Shown: positions 47,554-59,900 of the stretch, piece after piece
Numbering within the stretch: the first letter of the stretch is position 1
Layout: each line of letters begins with the position of its first letter
Source: Apus apus
Lineage: Eukaryota; Chordata; Aves; Apodiformes; Apodidae
DNA: 64,000 nt
Direction: 5' to 3'
Assembly: GCF_020740795.1 (NCBI RefSeq)
Contig: NC_067285.1
Coordinates: forward strand, 110,695,652 to 110,759,651
Notes under the pieces: model-generated
The model's input: the letters and a program-made list of their open reading frames with translations, nothing else
What the model was told of the DNA's origin: nothing
The model's database searches: none
Made by a program: the position numbers and the translations under genes

Positions 47554-49466
47554 ATAATAATAATCATTATTCCTAAGTATTTTTGGTACAAATATGGTTT
47601 TTATATTTGATCATGTGTGTTTTATGTGCCTGAAGTGCTAAGTCAACTTCAAGTTGGGCTAACTAGGGAGTGAGATGAGATCTGGATGCCCAGCAACTGA
47701 GTGCACTGTGGTCTGTGTGCTACTGTACAGATCCCACCTCAGAGTTGGCTGCTGGAGAGACCTGGGGGCAATATGTGTGTTTATGGTCTGATCCCAAACT
47801 TCCAACTAGTCTATCCAGTTAGAAGACCTCATTGGAAAGACCTAAGGTCTGAGATGATAACTGGGAAAGGAGCCTGGGTCCGTGGGATTGTGGATAGACT
47901 TCAAAGTCTGTGCTGGTATTCTAGGCATCCCTGAACGTGAGTGTATATGCTCTGCTAGCATGCTGCAGTCTTGATCAGCTGGAGAAGAGGACCAGAGTCA
48001 AGCTGTGTTGCTCATGTCTGTGATAGTGTCCTGTGGTCGTGTGCCTGCCAGTGAAAGCACTGGTCTTTGTCTGTGTTACTCGGTGTCATTGGCCACGTGT
48101 ATTTTGTGTGTGTGTGTGTTTGCATCTTTGAAAATGTGCTCAGCTTTGCTGTCTAGATCTGAAAATGCAAACCATAGGAGCCCCATCCAGCAGAAAGGGA
48201 TGGAAGGAATCCCCTGGCTCTGAGGCTCCACCAGGCTGGCTCTAGCAGCCAGCTAGGGAAGGAAACCTCACCTCAGTCCCAAAGTGTATCAGCTTTGTCT
48301 ACCTGCAACAAAGACTGATAAGTTTCTGGGCATTTTGATTGTACATAAGAACTCCTCAGTGGCAGTTGCATCTTCTCCCTTGGAAGCCAAACATGAAAAC
48401 AACAGGGCAGTGAATAGAAACGGAATTAATATAAGCTCAACAAATAATCTGTTATTTACATATGAGACAATTAGTCTAAAAGTTAGTTATGTGAGTATCA
48501 ACTTGACAGTATATCTTGAAATCAAGTTTTATAGTTTCTTAATGTGCTTGTAGTCTGCTCTGGATGCAGTATCCAATAAAGTGCTTTTGTTAATGGATTA
48601 AAAAAGCTGAACGTGTTAGCTTTGAATATATCAAGTACCTGTATTATTTACATGAAGAAAAGTGTTTTTCTTATTGAGTTTGAATGGTATACCATTTGAA
48701 GAAAATTGTACTAGTATAAAATACTATCTAAAACCCTACATTATTCAAATTTAATTCATTTGTTAAGCAAAATGTGTAATTTGTTTTCATTCTAAATGGA
48801 ATAATTTTCACTTGCACAGCTTTTGTTAAATCTCATCTGATTATTACCTTCCAGATAAAAAGACTAATATTGGGCAAACTATTAAATCCACAAAATGAGT
48901 GTTGAACATTTAAACAGGTCCATTATGGATACTATCATATGCTTTGAACTGAACCTTCCTGGGAATTCCTTTACATTTCTTCTGGTATCAAAAAGTAAAC
49001 TGTCTTTCATCTGTAACAATCTGACATGGACAGATAATGGATGGCTTTGAAGGCCTCACAGGTTCTTTTTCCTCCATAAAGAAGTGTTAAAAATGAAGCA
49101 TATAATCTATTATTTTCCTGTGTCCTTTTTAGAACTTTCTGACTAAACAGAAAAGTGATCTATTGCAGTGCAGTTGCCCACACTGTGACATTTCAGATGT
49201 GATTATCAACATGCAGCACACTGGTTTTGGAGGTTTTTTAAACGAATGTGACAGGAGTTAGCGTAATCTCAACACTGCAGTAATTCATTGGGATGTCTGC
49301 ATGCCACAGTGGGAGTTCCCACAACTCCGTGGCACAAATTTTAAATGTATTAATCTAGAAGAATCTATAGACTAGTAGTGGGGATTTTTGTCAAATTCTT
49401 CTTAGAAATTATCTTTTAAAGGTAGCATGCTTTCGCATGCAGTGTGAGCTTAAGCCAATTGTATCC
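47554..49466. other. Unannotated DNA with a GC-richer unclassified block
   Basis: 47640-48250 is more GC-rich than its surroundings and contains a GT microsatellite near 48105-48119 and 'ccccatccagcagaaaggga'. Its texture suggests an old LTR or other unclassified repeat, but no ends or family could be set. The remainder is AT-rich unique DNA. A GCATGC-tttc-GCATGC hairpin lies at 49425-49440. Confidence 0.45.
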
Positions 49467-50052
49467 TTAGCTGCATCAAAAGCAGAGTGAGCAGCAGGTC
49501 AAGGGAAGTGATTCTCCCCCTCTGCTTGGCTCTCATGAGACCCCCACCTGGAGCACTGTGTTCAGCTTGGAGCCCCAAACTTAAAAGGACATGGAGGTCC
49601 TGGACAGAGTCCAGAAGGAGCACACAAACATGATCAGAGGGCTGGAGCACCTCTCCTACAAAGATAGGCTGAGGGAGTTGGGGCTGTTCAGCCTGGAGAA
49701 GAGAAGGCTCCAGGGAGACCTTAGAGCACCTTCCAGTACCTGAACGGGCTCCAGGAAAGCTGGGGAGGGGCTTTGGACAAGGGCAGGGAGTGAGATGACA
49801 AGGGGTAATGGATTAAAAGTGGAAGAGGGAAGGTTTAGGTTAGAAATTAGAATGATTTTTTTTTTAGTGTGAGGGTGGAGAGGCACTGTAACAAGTTGCC
49901 CAGGGAAGCTGTGGAAGCCCCATCCCTGGCAGTGTTAAAGGCCAGGTTGGATGGGGCTCTGAGCAACCTGGTCTAATGAGGTGTCCCTGCCCATGGCAGG
50001 GGGGTTGGAACTAGGTGATTTTTAAGGTTCCTTCCAAACCATTCTATGATAC
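49467..50052 (+). mobile_element. CR1-family LINE, 3' portion
   Basis: Plus-strand CR1 of about 585 bp. ORF2 blocks are visible: [18 protein letters not shown] and [20 protein letters not shown] (about 49608-49725), then shifted frames through 'ggggtaatggattaaaagtg'. The 3' UTR is canonical ('cctgcccatggcagggggg', 'ttggaactaggtgat'), ending 'attctatgatac'. It contains a T9 insertion-like run at 49856-49864. Non-functional, but it carries a well-preserved terminus. Confidence 0.93.
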
Positions 50053-50885
50053 TTTGCAGCCTGAAGCTTTCATCTAAGCTGAAATTCAACCAGTTTGCTG
50101 TATTTATAGTGTCTTCTCAGCAGGCATCCTCAAGAACAGCATCTTTAAACTATGCAAACTGTACAAAATAAAGCACATTAGTGATCAAAAGCTGGATGAC
50201 TTTCATTAATCTCTCTTTTGTTATTGATCAGACCCAGTGACATGGCAAAGGGAATTGTGTTGAGTGCCAGGAGAAAAGACTGGAGAGACCAGAAAGCAAT
50301 AGGGTCATGAAAATCACTCAGGCTAGTATAATGGGAAGTAGAAAAAGTCACTAGTCTTGAGCACTGCTCAGAAGAAACTTCCATTGCTGTTACTTCCTGT
50401 CATTTTTTACTTTCTTTAGGGAGGTTAAGATGAAAAACTTCATGGGGAGAAAATTCCTTTCCTCTCAGGTTATTCCTCTGTCGGGAGGACATTGGTATAT
50501 TGGTATCTGACTGCCAGGTTCTACAAACATCTGTAATGGATCATGTATCATGGATATTGTGGATCAGTAACAGAAAATAAAAGCAGTATCTCATGTTCTT
50601 CTACAAGTTAGGTGCTTACAGGGCATGCTAACAAGCTCCAGACTGTCTCTATAGATGTATACATGCTTGCACAGCATCAGTATGAACTCATGTGTTGACC
50701 CCCATGCAGAGACCTGTGTCTCTGTGTGATTTTGCCAATGATAAAGACATCCTGTCTGTTACTCTGTTGGAACTACTACTGATGTATCTATTTCTGTCAA
50801 GCTTTTAAGATTTCCTTCTCAAACTATGGACGTTGCTTGGCATTTTGGTGCAGATTTTCAGTGTTCCAGTTTATATCCTGCTTAG
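50053..50885. other. Unannotated DNA
   Basis: About 830 bp without recognised gene or repeat. Confidence 0.55.
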
Positions 50886-51053
50886 TCTCCCAAGGGAAGT
50901 GGCAGATTTCCCCACGTTGGACAGTTTTAAGTCTCAGCTTGACAGGGTGCTGAGCCACCTCATATAAACTAAAGTAGTACCTAGATAGGTTGGATCAGAT
51001 GGTCCTTGAGGTCCTTTCCAGCCTGGCATTCTATGATTCTATGATATACCTTC
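50886..51053 (+). mobile_element. CR1-family LINE, 3' end with intact octamer tail
   Basis: Plus-strand CR1 terminus of about 170 bp: 'ctcccaagggaagtggcaga', 'ggtccttgaggtcctttcc', then a tail of two ATTCTATG-type units (about 51033-51050). The tail is the primer-recognition end used by CR1 reverse transcriptase. Target-site duplications are not expected to be long and none was seen. Confidence 0.85.
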
Positions 51054-51939
51054 ATAGCTCTCTGATATCCAAAGAAGTCAGAGAAGCACATATTTTATTA
51101 CTAAATTAGCTGTGGAAAAGTAATGCTATAGATTTATATTTAAGTGGGAATAATGTGTTTTTTTTCCCCCCCGTGGCACTGAATAACTGAATAATAGAAC
51201 TGTTCAGAGTCACATGAAAACATGGTTGTAAAATACAGAAGAGGGGAAACTGGGGAGCTGAGTCCTTAGTAAATCTTCAGCTGTATTGTAAGTAACAGGA
51301 AGTTCCTATTCATGTTTCAGTCCAACACTACTTTTATAGGAACACTAAGTTTTCTGATAACAATTTAGATAAAATAATCTGTGACATTGAGGAAATCCTG
51401 ATGACAACTAAAAACAGTATTTGAGGAAGATGTTGATCTGCTAAAAGCATAAAGTTAAGAGTAAGATTAGACAAATTGGTCACATGTCCTCCCTTACCTT
51501 GTAGGAATAGCTGAGGCACCTAATCTGTTTTCTGGTTTTTAACAGCCTGAGGAAGTATTGTCATTAACCTTGTATTTTAGTCTTGATGCAGTGTACTCGA
51601 CAGCTACTTTGACAATAAAACTGTATTTCTTCAACATAAATGTTAACCTCTAGAAATGCAATTACAGAGGGTGTATGTGCTGTTGAAAGATTTGAAAGGA
51701 GTTGAAATTGTACTGGGAGAGGGTCATTAAGGGATCTGTCCTGCCCCACATAATTTTCTCCTATTGTAATACTTTCAATTCAGTATATCCCAAACTGCTG
51801 CAAAATACTTTTTCTAAAACCAGTACTTTAAAAAGAATGTGCAGGATTTTTTTTTTTATTTTAAGAAGAATGTTGTGGTAAAAATTCAAAATTTTGCAGC
51901 ATTTAGAAAAAATCTTTAACAGCCTTAGTATTTATGTCA
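51054..51939. other. Unannotated DNA
   Basis: About 890 bp without a recognised gene or transposon. It contains a T/C homopolymer stretch near 51158-51173. Confidence 0.55.
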
Positions 51940-52422
51940 CAGGATCACAGAATGTGTGGAGCTGGAAGGGACCTTTAAATATAATCTAGTCCAGCCCCCC
52001 TGCAGTGCATAGGGACCTTTTTAACTAGATCAGGTTGCTCAGAGCCTGGTCAAATCTGACCTTGAATGTCTTCAGGGATGGGGTCTCCACCACCTCTCTG
52101 GGCAACCTGTTCCAGTGCTTCACCACCCTCATTGTGATTAGACATTCCTAATGTCTAAATTTACCCTGCTCTAGTTTAAGACAATTACTCCTTGTCTTCT
52201 CACTCCATGTCCTTGTGAAAAGCCCCTCCCCAGCTTTCCTGTAGCCCTTTCAGGCACTGGAAGGCTGCTATGAGGTCCCACTGGAGCCTTCTCCTCTCCA
52301 AGCTGAACAATCCCAGCTCTCTCAGCCTGTCTTCATAGGAGAGGTGCTCCAGCCCTCTGATCATTTTTGTGGCCCTTCTCTGGACTCATTCCAAAAGGTC
52401 CGTATTCCTCTTGTGTTGAGGA
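51940..52422 (-). mobile_element. CR1-family LINE, 3' portion
   Basis: Minus-strand CR1 of about 480 bp. The plus strand has 'ggagctggaagggaccttta', 'gatcaggttgctcagagcc', 'gggtctccaccacctctct', 'gctccagccctctgatcatt', i.e. 3' UTR plus ORF2 C-terminus antisense. It is the same subfamily type as the copies at 15.4 and 49.5 kb, with more decay than the 15.4-kb copy (no long open frame). Confidence 0.93.
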
Positions 52423-53527
52423 CAATAATATAACGATATAATAACATAATGTGGCATAACTGTATTAAAATGTAATCTGCAATGCACCCATAAAAGTCCA
52501 ACTTTTGATATCACTAATTTTCTGTACACACATATAATAATCTATTTGATTTCACAGTTCAGCGAGCTGAGGACATCCATTCTACCCCACTGTGAGAAAC
52601 ACATTAGCAGCGAGGGAATCCGGTATCAAAACATGCAGTGTTGTATAGTATTAAAGGAGGGTTGTTAGCCCTGCTAACCCATTGATTGTGTACAGTGATA
52701 GGTTGGCATGATGTGCTCGAACCCATGCATCAGCAAGTACTGTCAAAATGAGTTATTCCTGAACAGTAGGCCAGTGTATGCCTGGAATCCTTATTTCATC
52801 TGGAATCCTATGGTAAGCAAAATTATTTCCACTGTTAGTATATCACTAAACAGGGGATTTTAGACTGTATTGTGTTTTCTGTGCATGTATCTAAGAAAAA
52901 AAATCATTTCTCTAGTAGAGGACAATCTTTCCTTTAAGCGTTGTAACAGTTCTGAACCAACATGGATAACAGGTAGTCATGAATTTCACGTTGGTCCATA
53001 AGGATTTTTGTATCTCTGGTGTTGATTCCATTTTGTGTTTGGATTTGAAAGATGGCAGCATGCATGCCATCAACTGATAACTTAGCTTCTGTTCTAAGGT
53101 TATTTTTGGATGGATGCTTTGGAATTTCCAATATCAGGCTGTGCATTTCCCATGCATTGCTTTGCAGTGTCCTATTGTAGGTACCAGTGTCATCCTAGTC
53201 ATTTGGTACACTTTTTTTAATGTGTTTTGACTTTTTTTTTTTTTAAATTATGGTCTTTTTTTTAGCAATGAAAGGGACATGAGATATATTCACTGCAGTT
53301 TTAAAATTTTTTCAGTTCTCTTATTGGGCCTCTCACAAACATCTTTTTGCCAGATCTTCACTGTTGAAGGATGGGGGGAAAAGGCACCTGATAATGCAAT
53401 ATTACATAGCTTTGTGGGTTTTAGTCCAGCTTGAGAAGGCAACCCAATCATTGTAATCATAACCAGTGTTGGTACTATTCACTTCACTGCAAGAGGATAA
53501 AGGCACCAAGTGACAACAATGTGTGTG
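52423..53527. other. Unannotated DNA
   Basis: About 1.1 kb, no gene recognised. Confidence 0.55.
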
Positions 53528-53960
53528 TGTGAGGGATCAGCCCTCAGGACCCACACTTGCCAAAAGTGGTGCTGAAACCCCATTGTAACCCCTCAAAAAA
53601 ACCTCTCATTTGCATCCCAAAATGACTGCCTGAGAGGATGGAGACAACAATAATGGCCTGAGTGTTTTCTATGTACAACGACTGAGAGAAGGATAACAGG
53701 GAGGTTCACTCCAGCTGTTTAGTCTTAGGACTTAAATACCCTTACTCATCCTTGAGAAACAAGATAAGTAGGCCTATAAACAGGGGGCTGCAATGGTGGC
53801 TTTGGGAGCCTCGCTGACACCAACTCTCCCCCGATGGCTGGCCTAATGCTGGATCCTGGACTGGTGATTTTCTCTTATCTGTCTCTCTGAACTTCTCCTA
53901 CTCTCTCTTCCTTCCTAAAATCATTAAATAATGCAAGGCCTAACCAGGATTTTTTTCTCA
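53528..53960 (+). mobile_element. LTR-like repeat (probable ERV solo LTR)
   Basis: A block with LTR-like layout on the plus strand. It opens TGTGAGGGATC after a short GT run. A TATA-like TTAAATA at 53732-53738 is followed by a GC-richer stretch and a CT-rich stretch. An ATTAAATAAT poly(A)-signal-like string at 53923-53932 comes just before the likely 3' end ('ttttctca', 53960, or 'gaaca', 53978). No 5-bp target duplication could be fixed, because the left end lies in GT repeats. A 9-bp direct repeat, CAACAATGT, at 53514-53522 and 54123-54131 brackets a larger 600-bp interval and is an alternative boundary pair. No viral coding sequence is present. Confidence 0.45.
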
Positions 53961-56900
53961 GGTCATGCAGCTTGAACATGTATGTGTTGTGACTTATATT
54001 GTTACCTATTAATAATCAGCCTTTACGGTCATGCAGGCTGAGATAATAATTGAAGTATCAGTATTCCTTCTATAGTTTCAATTAAACCTAACAAATTACA
54101 TTACAGCCACCAAAGAGCAAGTCAACAATGTCAATAAATATAGTTCAGAGAGTAAAAACCCTAAAGTGATAAATTGACCCACAGCTGATGGAGTAGCTAA
54201 CTAAGCTGTGATAGCCCTGCTCACTCACAGAATCTGATGATAATGGCAGCTTTGACACTACATTGTCAGTTACTGAATTTAAGTTAATTTTATCCATGGC
54301 CTATAACAAGGGAAATAAGGCTTTACTCTGCATCCATGTGACAGCTAGTGCCACTAATTAAGCCATCCTTTTTTGTTTGGTTGGTTGGTTTTGGCAAAGA
54401 AGGGAAGGGTGAGGAGTTAAGGGGAAAACTCATGCTGAAAGGGGGAGCCAGCCTGATGGACCACGTGGCGAGGTGAATTAACATAACCCTTTAAAAGGTA
54501 AAAACTATTCAGTGTCCTGATGGCATTTCCCTTCATCCTGTGCAAAATTTAAGTTCTGCACCTCAGTGCAGAATTCAGAGAAATTATACTAAAGGCTTGA
54601 GAGGCAAGATAGCATTTGCACTAGTAAAAATTAAAAAAAAACAAAACAAACAAAAACTAAAAAAAAAAACCTTAAAGCTTTGTTTGTTTCATCTGTCCTT
54701 TTTTTCTTTTTATGTGGTGTTTCCTCACTGTAATTCTCTGCACCATTCAGTGAAGTGATGCTGTGCAGTGAGAACTGAAAAATGCACATTAGAGAAACGA
54801 ACATGCAAGCAGGTTACTTTATGCAATGAATCATTCAAGGGAATATGAAGCAGAAAACCCATCCTAGTAAAATATCAGGTAATTGTGCAATTTATTTCCT
54901 GGGAGAAGAAGGGTTAAAGTTTGGCTCTAAGCAAGTAAGCAGCTCTTCTCACAGCAGCCAAGAGTAAGGAACATTATGCCTTCTCTTAATGTTTCTGAAT
55001 AAAAAAGCAGAAGTTAATGCAAAGGCAGTGTACATGATAGAGTGGCTTATTCTATGCTTCTTTATTGCTATAAATTAATATTAAAATACAAGTGAGGTAG
55101 AGGGAAGAGGAACTGAAGCGTAGATGTGACCCGTCATTTTCATCGCTGCAAGAAGCTGAATTTCTTCTGTAATGCTTTCACTCTCATTAGAAACGATTTT
55201 AAGTGCATATATTCATATGCATGTGTATGATTTTCTCTTGTGAAACTGTTTGTAAATGCCTGAAGCTATGACCTGTGGGGGGAGTCGTACACATTAGAAA
55301 TGGAGAATACAAGCGCCTACGGATACAATTGAGTGCTCCTTCCTACGCAGCAGGACTTTTCCCTGCAGATGAGCTGTCAGTGGTTTGCTGGCAGTGTTCT
55401 TGTTTCCTCTCAACATGCAGAAGCACAAGCACGTTGTCAACACAGCTTCTGGCCTGGATCAGTAGCCGTAATTAGCCCCTCTCTCTTGTTTGTGATAGAC
55501 AACTGAATATAGGTTGAGCTTCCCGTTTACTTGTTGAGTTCAGCATTTCTCTGTGAATGTGTCCTCCCTTAATAATGGCTTTGAAAAACCTTTTAAACTG
55601 TGGACTATAGAGTGTTCCTGCCTTTGCTGTAGAAAGAGCTAGCAGGACTCAGGCCTGAAGGGCATGCAGTCTGGAAATGTCATGTGTTAAGATGAAAGAA
55701 GGAAAAATCCTCTGGATGACATTGTGAGGGAAACTGGTCTCTTCACCCTAATGCTGGCTTAAATCAGGTGAGGTCTGATGTTGGGAGACGGTTGTCTCAG
55801 GTTACTAGTATTGCTGTATTTTAAAGGATTGAAACTTAGCCCTACTACTCACAAACCTAAGCTGTGCTACTTGTGAGAGTCTTGTTTTGGAGTTACCATC
55901 ATGTAACAGGCAACAACCAGCATGGAATTCCCATGAGTTCAAATCCAAAGGCCCATAGAAACTTTTTCTCACACTTCTCCATTTGTGAAAGTGTTTGGGG
56001 TAGCTAAACTGGCCCTGATCACCACTGTGAAGTCCACTTTAATGGTAAAATTAGCTTTTGTGCCCAGTAGGATTGTGGTAACTGGGAATTAGCCCTTTGA
56101 TCATGACAACCCACCCCAAATCTCTGGACAGACCATTGACAATCTCTTGTGTTGTATGACACCACATTGAAAAGTGCTGAAGCAAATGTGAGACAATGTC
56201 TAATCCTGTTAGGTCAAATTGAGATGAAGGTTTTGGTGGACTGTCAGGTTTTATATGATGAAATGTTATCTAGTTGAACTGTTCCTTGAGTATTTACTAG
56301 CATCACTTTCTCACATCTGGCTTGCAAACTTAAAATACCTTCAGACTGATGTCTTGTCCAGACCCATCCAAGAAAGACATCAGGAACAAGACAAATGATA
56401 CAGGTTTGGTAACCAGACATTGCTATTGGCTCTCTGAAACATGGCATGTTGCATATGGGCTGATTTAAAACACAAAATATGTCCTGGGGAGAGGCAGAAG
56501 CTTGCAGCTTTCAGTGTTTTCTGGGAGGTTAGCATTATGTAGCAACCAGCACTGGGATGGTTTGGCTGCAGAAGAATAGATCCTTCTTGAAGGGTCAATC
56601 TGTAGGCTTTATTAGAATAATCACATTACTTTATAAATGTCTTTCAACCATGATGTAATAGCATATCAAGTGCATGTGGAAAAGGAAGTGGAAAAATGAT
56701 GACATAATAGCTGGAGTGTTCCAAAAGTTACATGAAAGGACAGACAAATAGAGGTTAACTTCTGGGAGTAGTCTCTGCCCTTAAACTTGAGAAAGACTAA
56801 TAGTTTCACATTTCGAATTACTTAAAAAGTGGGGAGGGGATGAAGGGTCAAGATTAACCCTTAGTTAAATTTGTTCAATTTCACTGGATTCACGTAAGTG

Positions 56901-59900
56901 AAAATTCATAGCAGAATTCTGCCTTTTTCATTGTAAATCTAGAGCTGTATGAGTAGCTCCTCCCAGTTAACAGCTGACCTGACATTGAGCCTACAACTGC
57001 AACAGAGTATTTTGTCACTGTGTATTTTCTTTTACCTGTTGTGAGCTTGTGTTTTAATAAATGTCAATGGAATCCCACATGAAATGCCACAATTTCAAGA
57101 CAAAAAATGAAAAAGCAGTGTTTGAAGACTTGCCCTTCTGGTTCAGATCAGAGTTTCCAGCAGACTTAACTGTGTAATCTCATATTTCTCACAGTGGTCA
57201 ACATTCCTGCTCAGAGAGGGCACAAGCATAGTATAACCATGACATGCCTTCCCACAGCAAGGAAGGTGGGGATTTCTAATTTGGAGGCTGTCTGGCTTCC
57301 TTTTATTTATAGGTGGCTACTTCTTCAATGTAGTTATTTTACCATCTACAGGAGTTGCTTCTTTAGCTTGATTGGCAGGCACCTGCCAGAGTTTGGATTC
57401 AGAGTTTGTTCATTGACAGTGCCTGCAAATCTGAGGATCATGCTGACTTCTGCTGGGGTTTTGCTTATGAAGTGATTGTTCTTTCTTTCAGTTGCCACCA
57501 GTAAGAAGCCTCAGTAACAATCTTGTATGCAAACCCAAGTTTTTTTTTCTAGTCTCCTACCACCCACCAGTAAAACATAAGGCTTGGCTATCCTTTGCTA
57601 AAAAATAAAATTAAGAAAGTGTCTGCCACTTAATGATTTTATAAATGATTGCCTACCACTGTAATATGAAATTATTACATTTTGTCCTTTAATGCAATTA
57701 ATTCTATATGACAGCTTCAACAAGTGTACTTCCCTAGCTCAAGTTGAGAAGCAGAAGTAGCTAGAAGGGCAGATGCTTCTCCTGGTATGGATGGAATGTG
57801 CAGCTATGAGCACATTCATTGTATTCACCTCTATTTTCCTGGAACAGCTTTCCCCTTAAAATAAAATCCTCGTACAACACCTAGAGGCACTGAATATAAA
57901 AAACTCAAAGCTGACAATGTTGGCACCTGAATTAAAGTGTTTGGAAATCTTTTTCTTCCCCCCACCCCTTTCTTCTTTTGTCAAAATCAGAAGCCTAAAT
58001 GCACTGTGTGAACAGACTTGCCCTGGCTGTCTGGCTTAGGAGAGTAAGTTTAGTCATTAGTCTCTGGGATACTGGGCTATTTTGTGTGTTTCCTAGGTTC
58101 CTGTGGAGTATTTTGCTTTCACTAGTGGAGAAAACCCATAAAATATGGCCACGTGGATATGTGGATAGTGAGGTGATTCAGATAGCTCCAAACTCATGAC
58201 ATGATCACATAGAAGGATGTGGCATTGCTAGTTTTTAAGGCATTGAACATCAAATGCTCACTAACCTAGTGAAATTTAAATTTCATCCCTAAGTACCAAA
58301 TTCTATCACCCACAGCACAAATCTGAAAAGCTGGTATAGACAGAGCACTTCACTACTCTGTTTACTGAAGGGCAATCTTTATGAATTTACCTCTGGAGAG
58401 TAAGACTTCTGACTTTTTCAGTGCTACATCAGCTTCTGTCTTCCCCTGCATACAAATAGTTTTCCTCCTACTTCATTATCAAGTGAACTGCTTTAAAAGT
58501 CACCATCACTTTTATATGGGTAACAGTGCTGAATTATTAAATCCTATTGTCTGCATTTCTATAAAAGTCATTAAAGTGGAAAAGACCTACTTCTAAACTG
58601 AAAATCTGCCTTCAAGGTCATTATCATATTACCTCTTTTGCCTTGTCTGACACATACAGGTGTATACTTAACAGTAGGAAAATATACCCAATGTCCAATT
58701 AAAAAAACAAAGCCATACAATCTCTGTCAAGTCAGAAAATGGGAAAATCTCCATCAGCACATTGCTGTCACAGTCTTTAGTTTTCTTGTCAATGATCCAT
58801 AAAGCTATTTTCAAAGCTGTCCATTCTCCCATTTTTCCCCTGCATTATTGCTTGTTCATCATCAGGTTTGTAAGCTGTGATCGTATAGATCAGTCTGATT
58901 CTGTCTCCTTCAGCAGAATAACCCAAAAACATAATGTGAAATGCAGGAAGGCACATATACTTTAAGCTCTGATTGTTCACCTGTTCCTTAGACTCATTGC
59001 CAATCCCAAATGCTGATTTTAATCAATGAGATTTTAATTGTTTTGTTGGGTAATATCTGTTTCACTACCCAAATGGAAATGGTCCTGTGTATTAGCTGGC
59101 ATGCACCAGCAACTGGGATTTTCTAGTATTAAATATGGGTTTAATAAAGTAAAGAGGATAGAGTATAAAAATTATCTAATACACAAACTCTGTTTCTGCA
59201 GAAAATTGCTAGAGCATGTTCAGTGAAACTGGTCTGTCTGAGGGTGAGAAATGTCCTTTGTCCATCTAGCCAAGTGATCAATCAAGACCCATAGTAGCCT
59301 GTGCAGATTCTCTGTGCAGCACCAGCTGAATAGAACTGGATAAAATATTGTCAGTTTGCTCATACCTAAAGCAATAACCCAAGCAACTTCACTCTCACAA
59401 AACTCTTATCCTAACTATAAAAGCAAAGAAATGTCACAAGGAGAAGCTGAATGGTCCAACTGGCAGGGCATTGGTTTAGAGCCCTGGGAGGCTGGGCTAA
59501 ATAGGTTATGTTGTAAAGGGGAGTCTTAATATTTGATGTCTCTGTAGTAATTGCCCTAAGTACTTCAAGGGGACAGTTCGTATGACCTAAGACATTCTTC
59601 AGATGTTATTTGCTTCTCTCTGTAACTTCTGATTGTAAGGGATATAGTAGCTTTGAATTTAAACCATATTTTTAGGTAATGAGGCAGGGAAGTCCTGCTT
59701 ATCTGCTCTTACCAGCATTTTGTAATTCTCTAAGTTTTCTCTCCACCCTTTACTTGTCTTTATTTAAATTTGAAGCTTGTCCACAGCAGAGGTTCACTTT
59801 CTTTTTTGCAATGGGATTACAGTCTCTTTTGGGATACTTAAAGGCTACTGTATTACAAAATGCAACAAAAGCCCATCTTTAACTTTATTTTCAGAGTTAG

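Noticed and set aside
53522..53531. GT run as a microsatellite locus in its own right
   Set aside because: Only five units; relevant only because it blurs the left end of the LTR-like segment.
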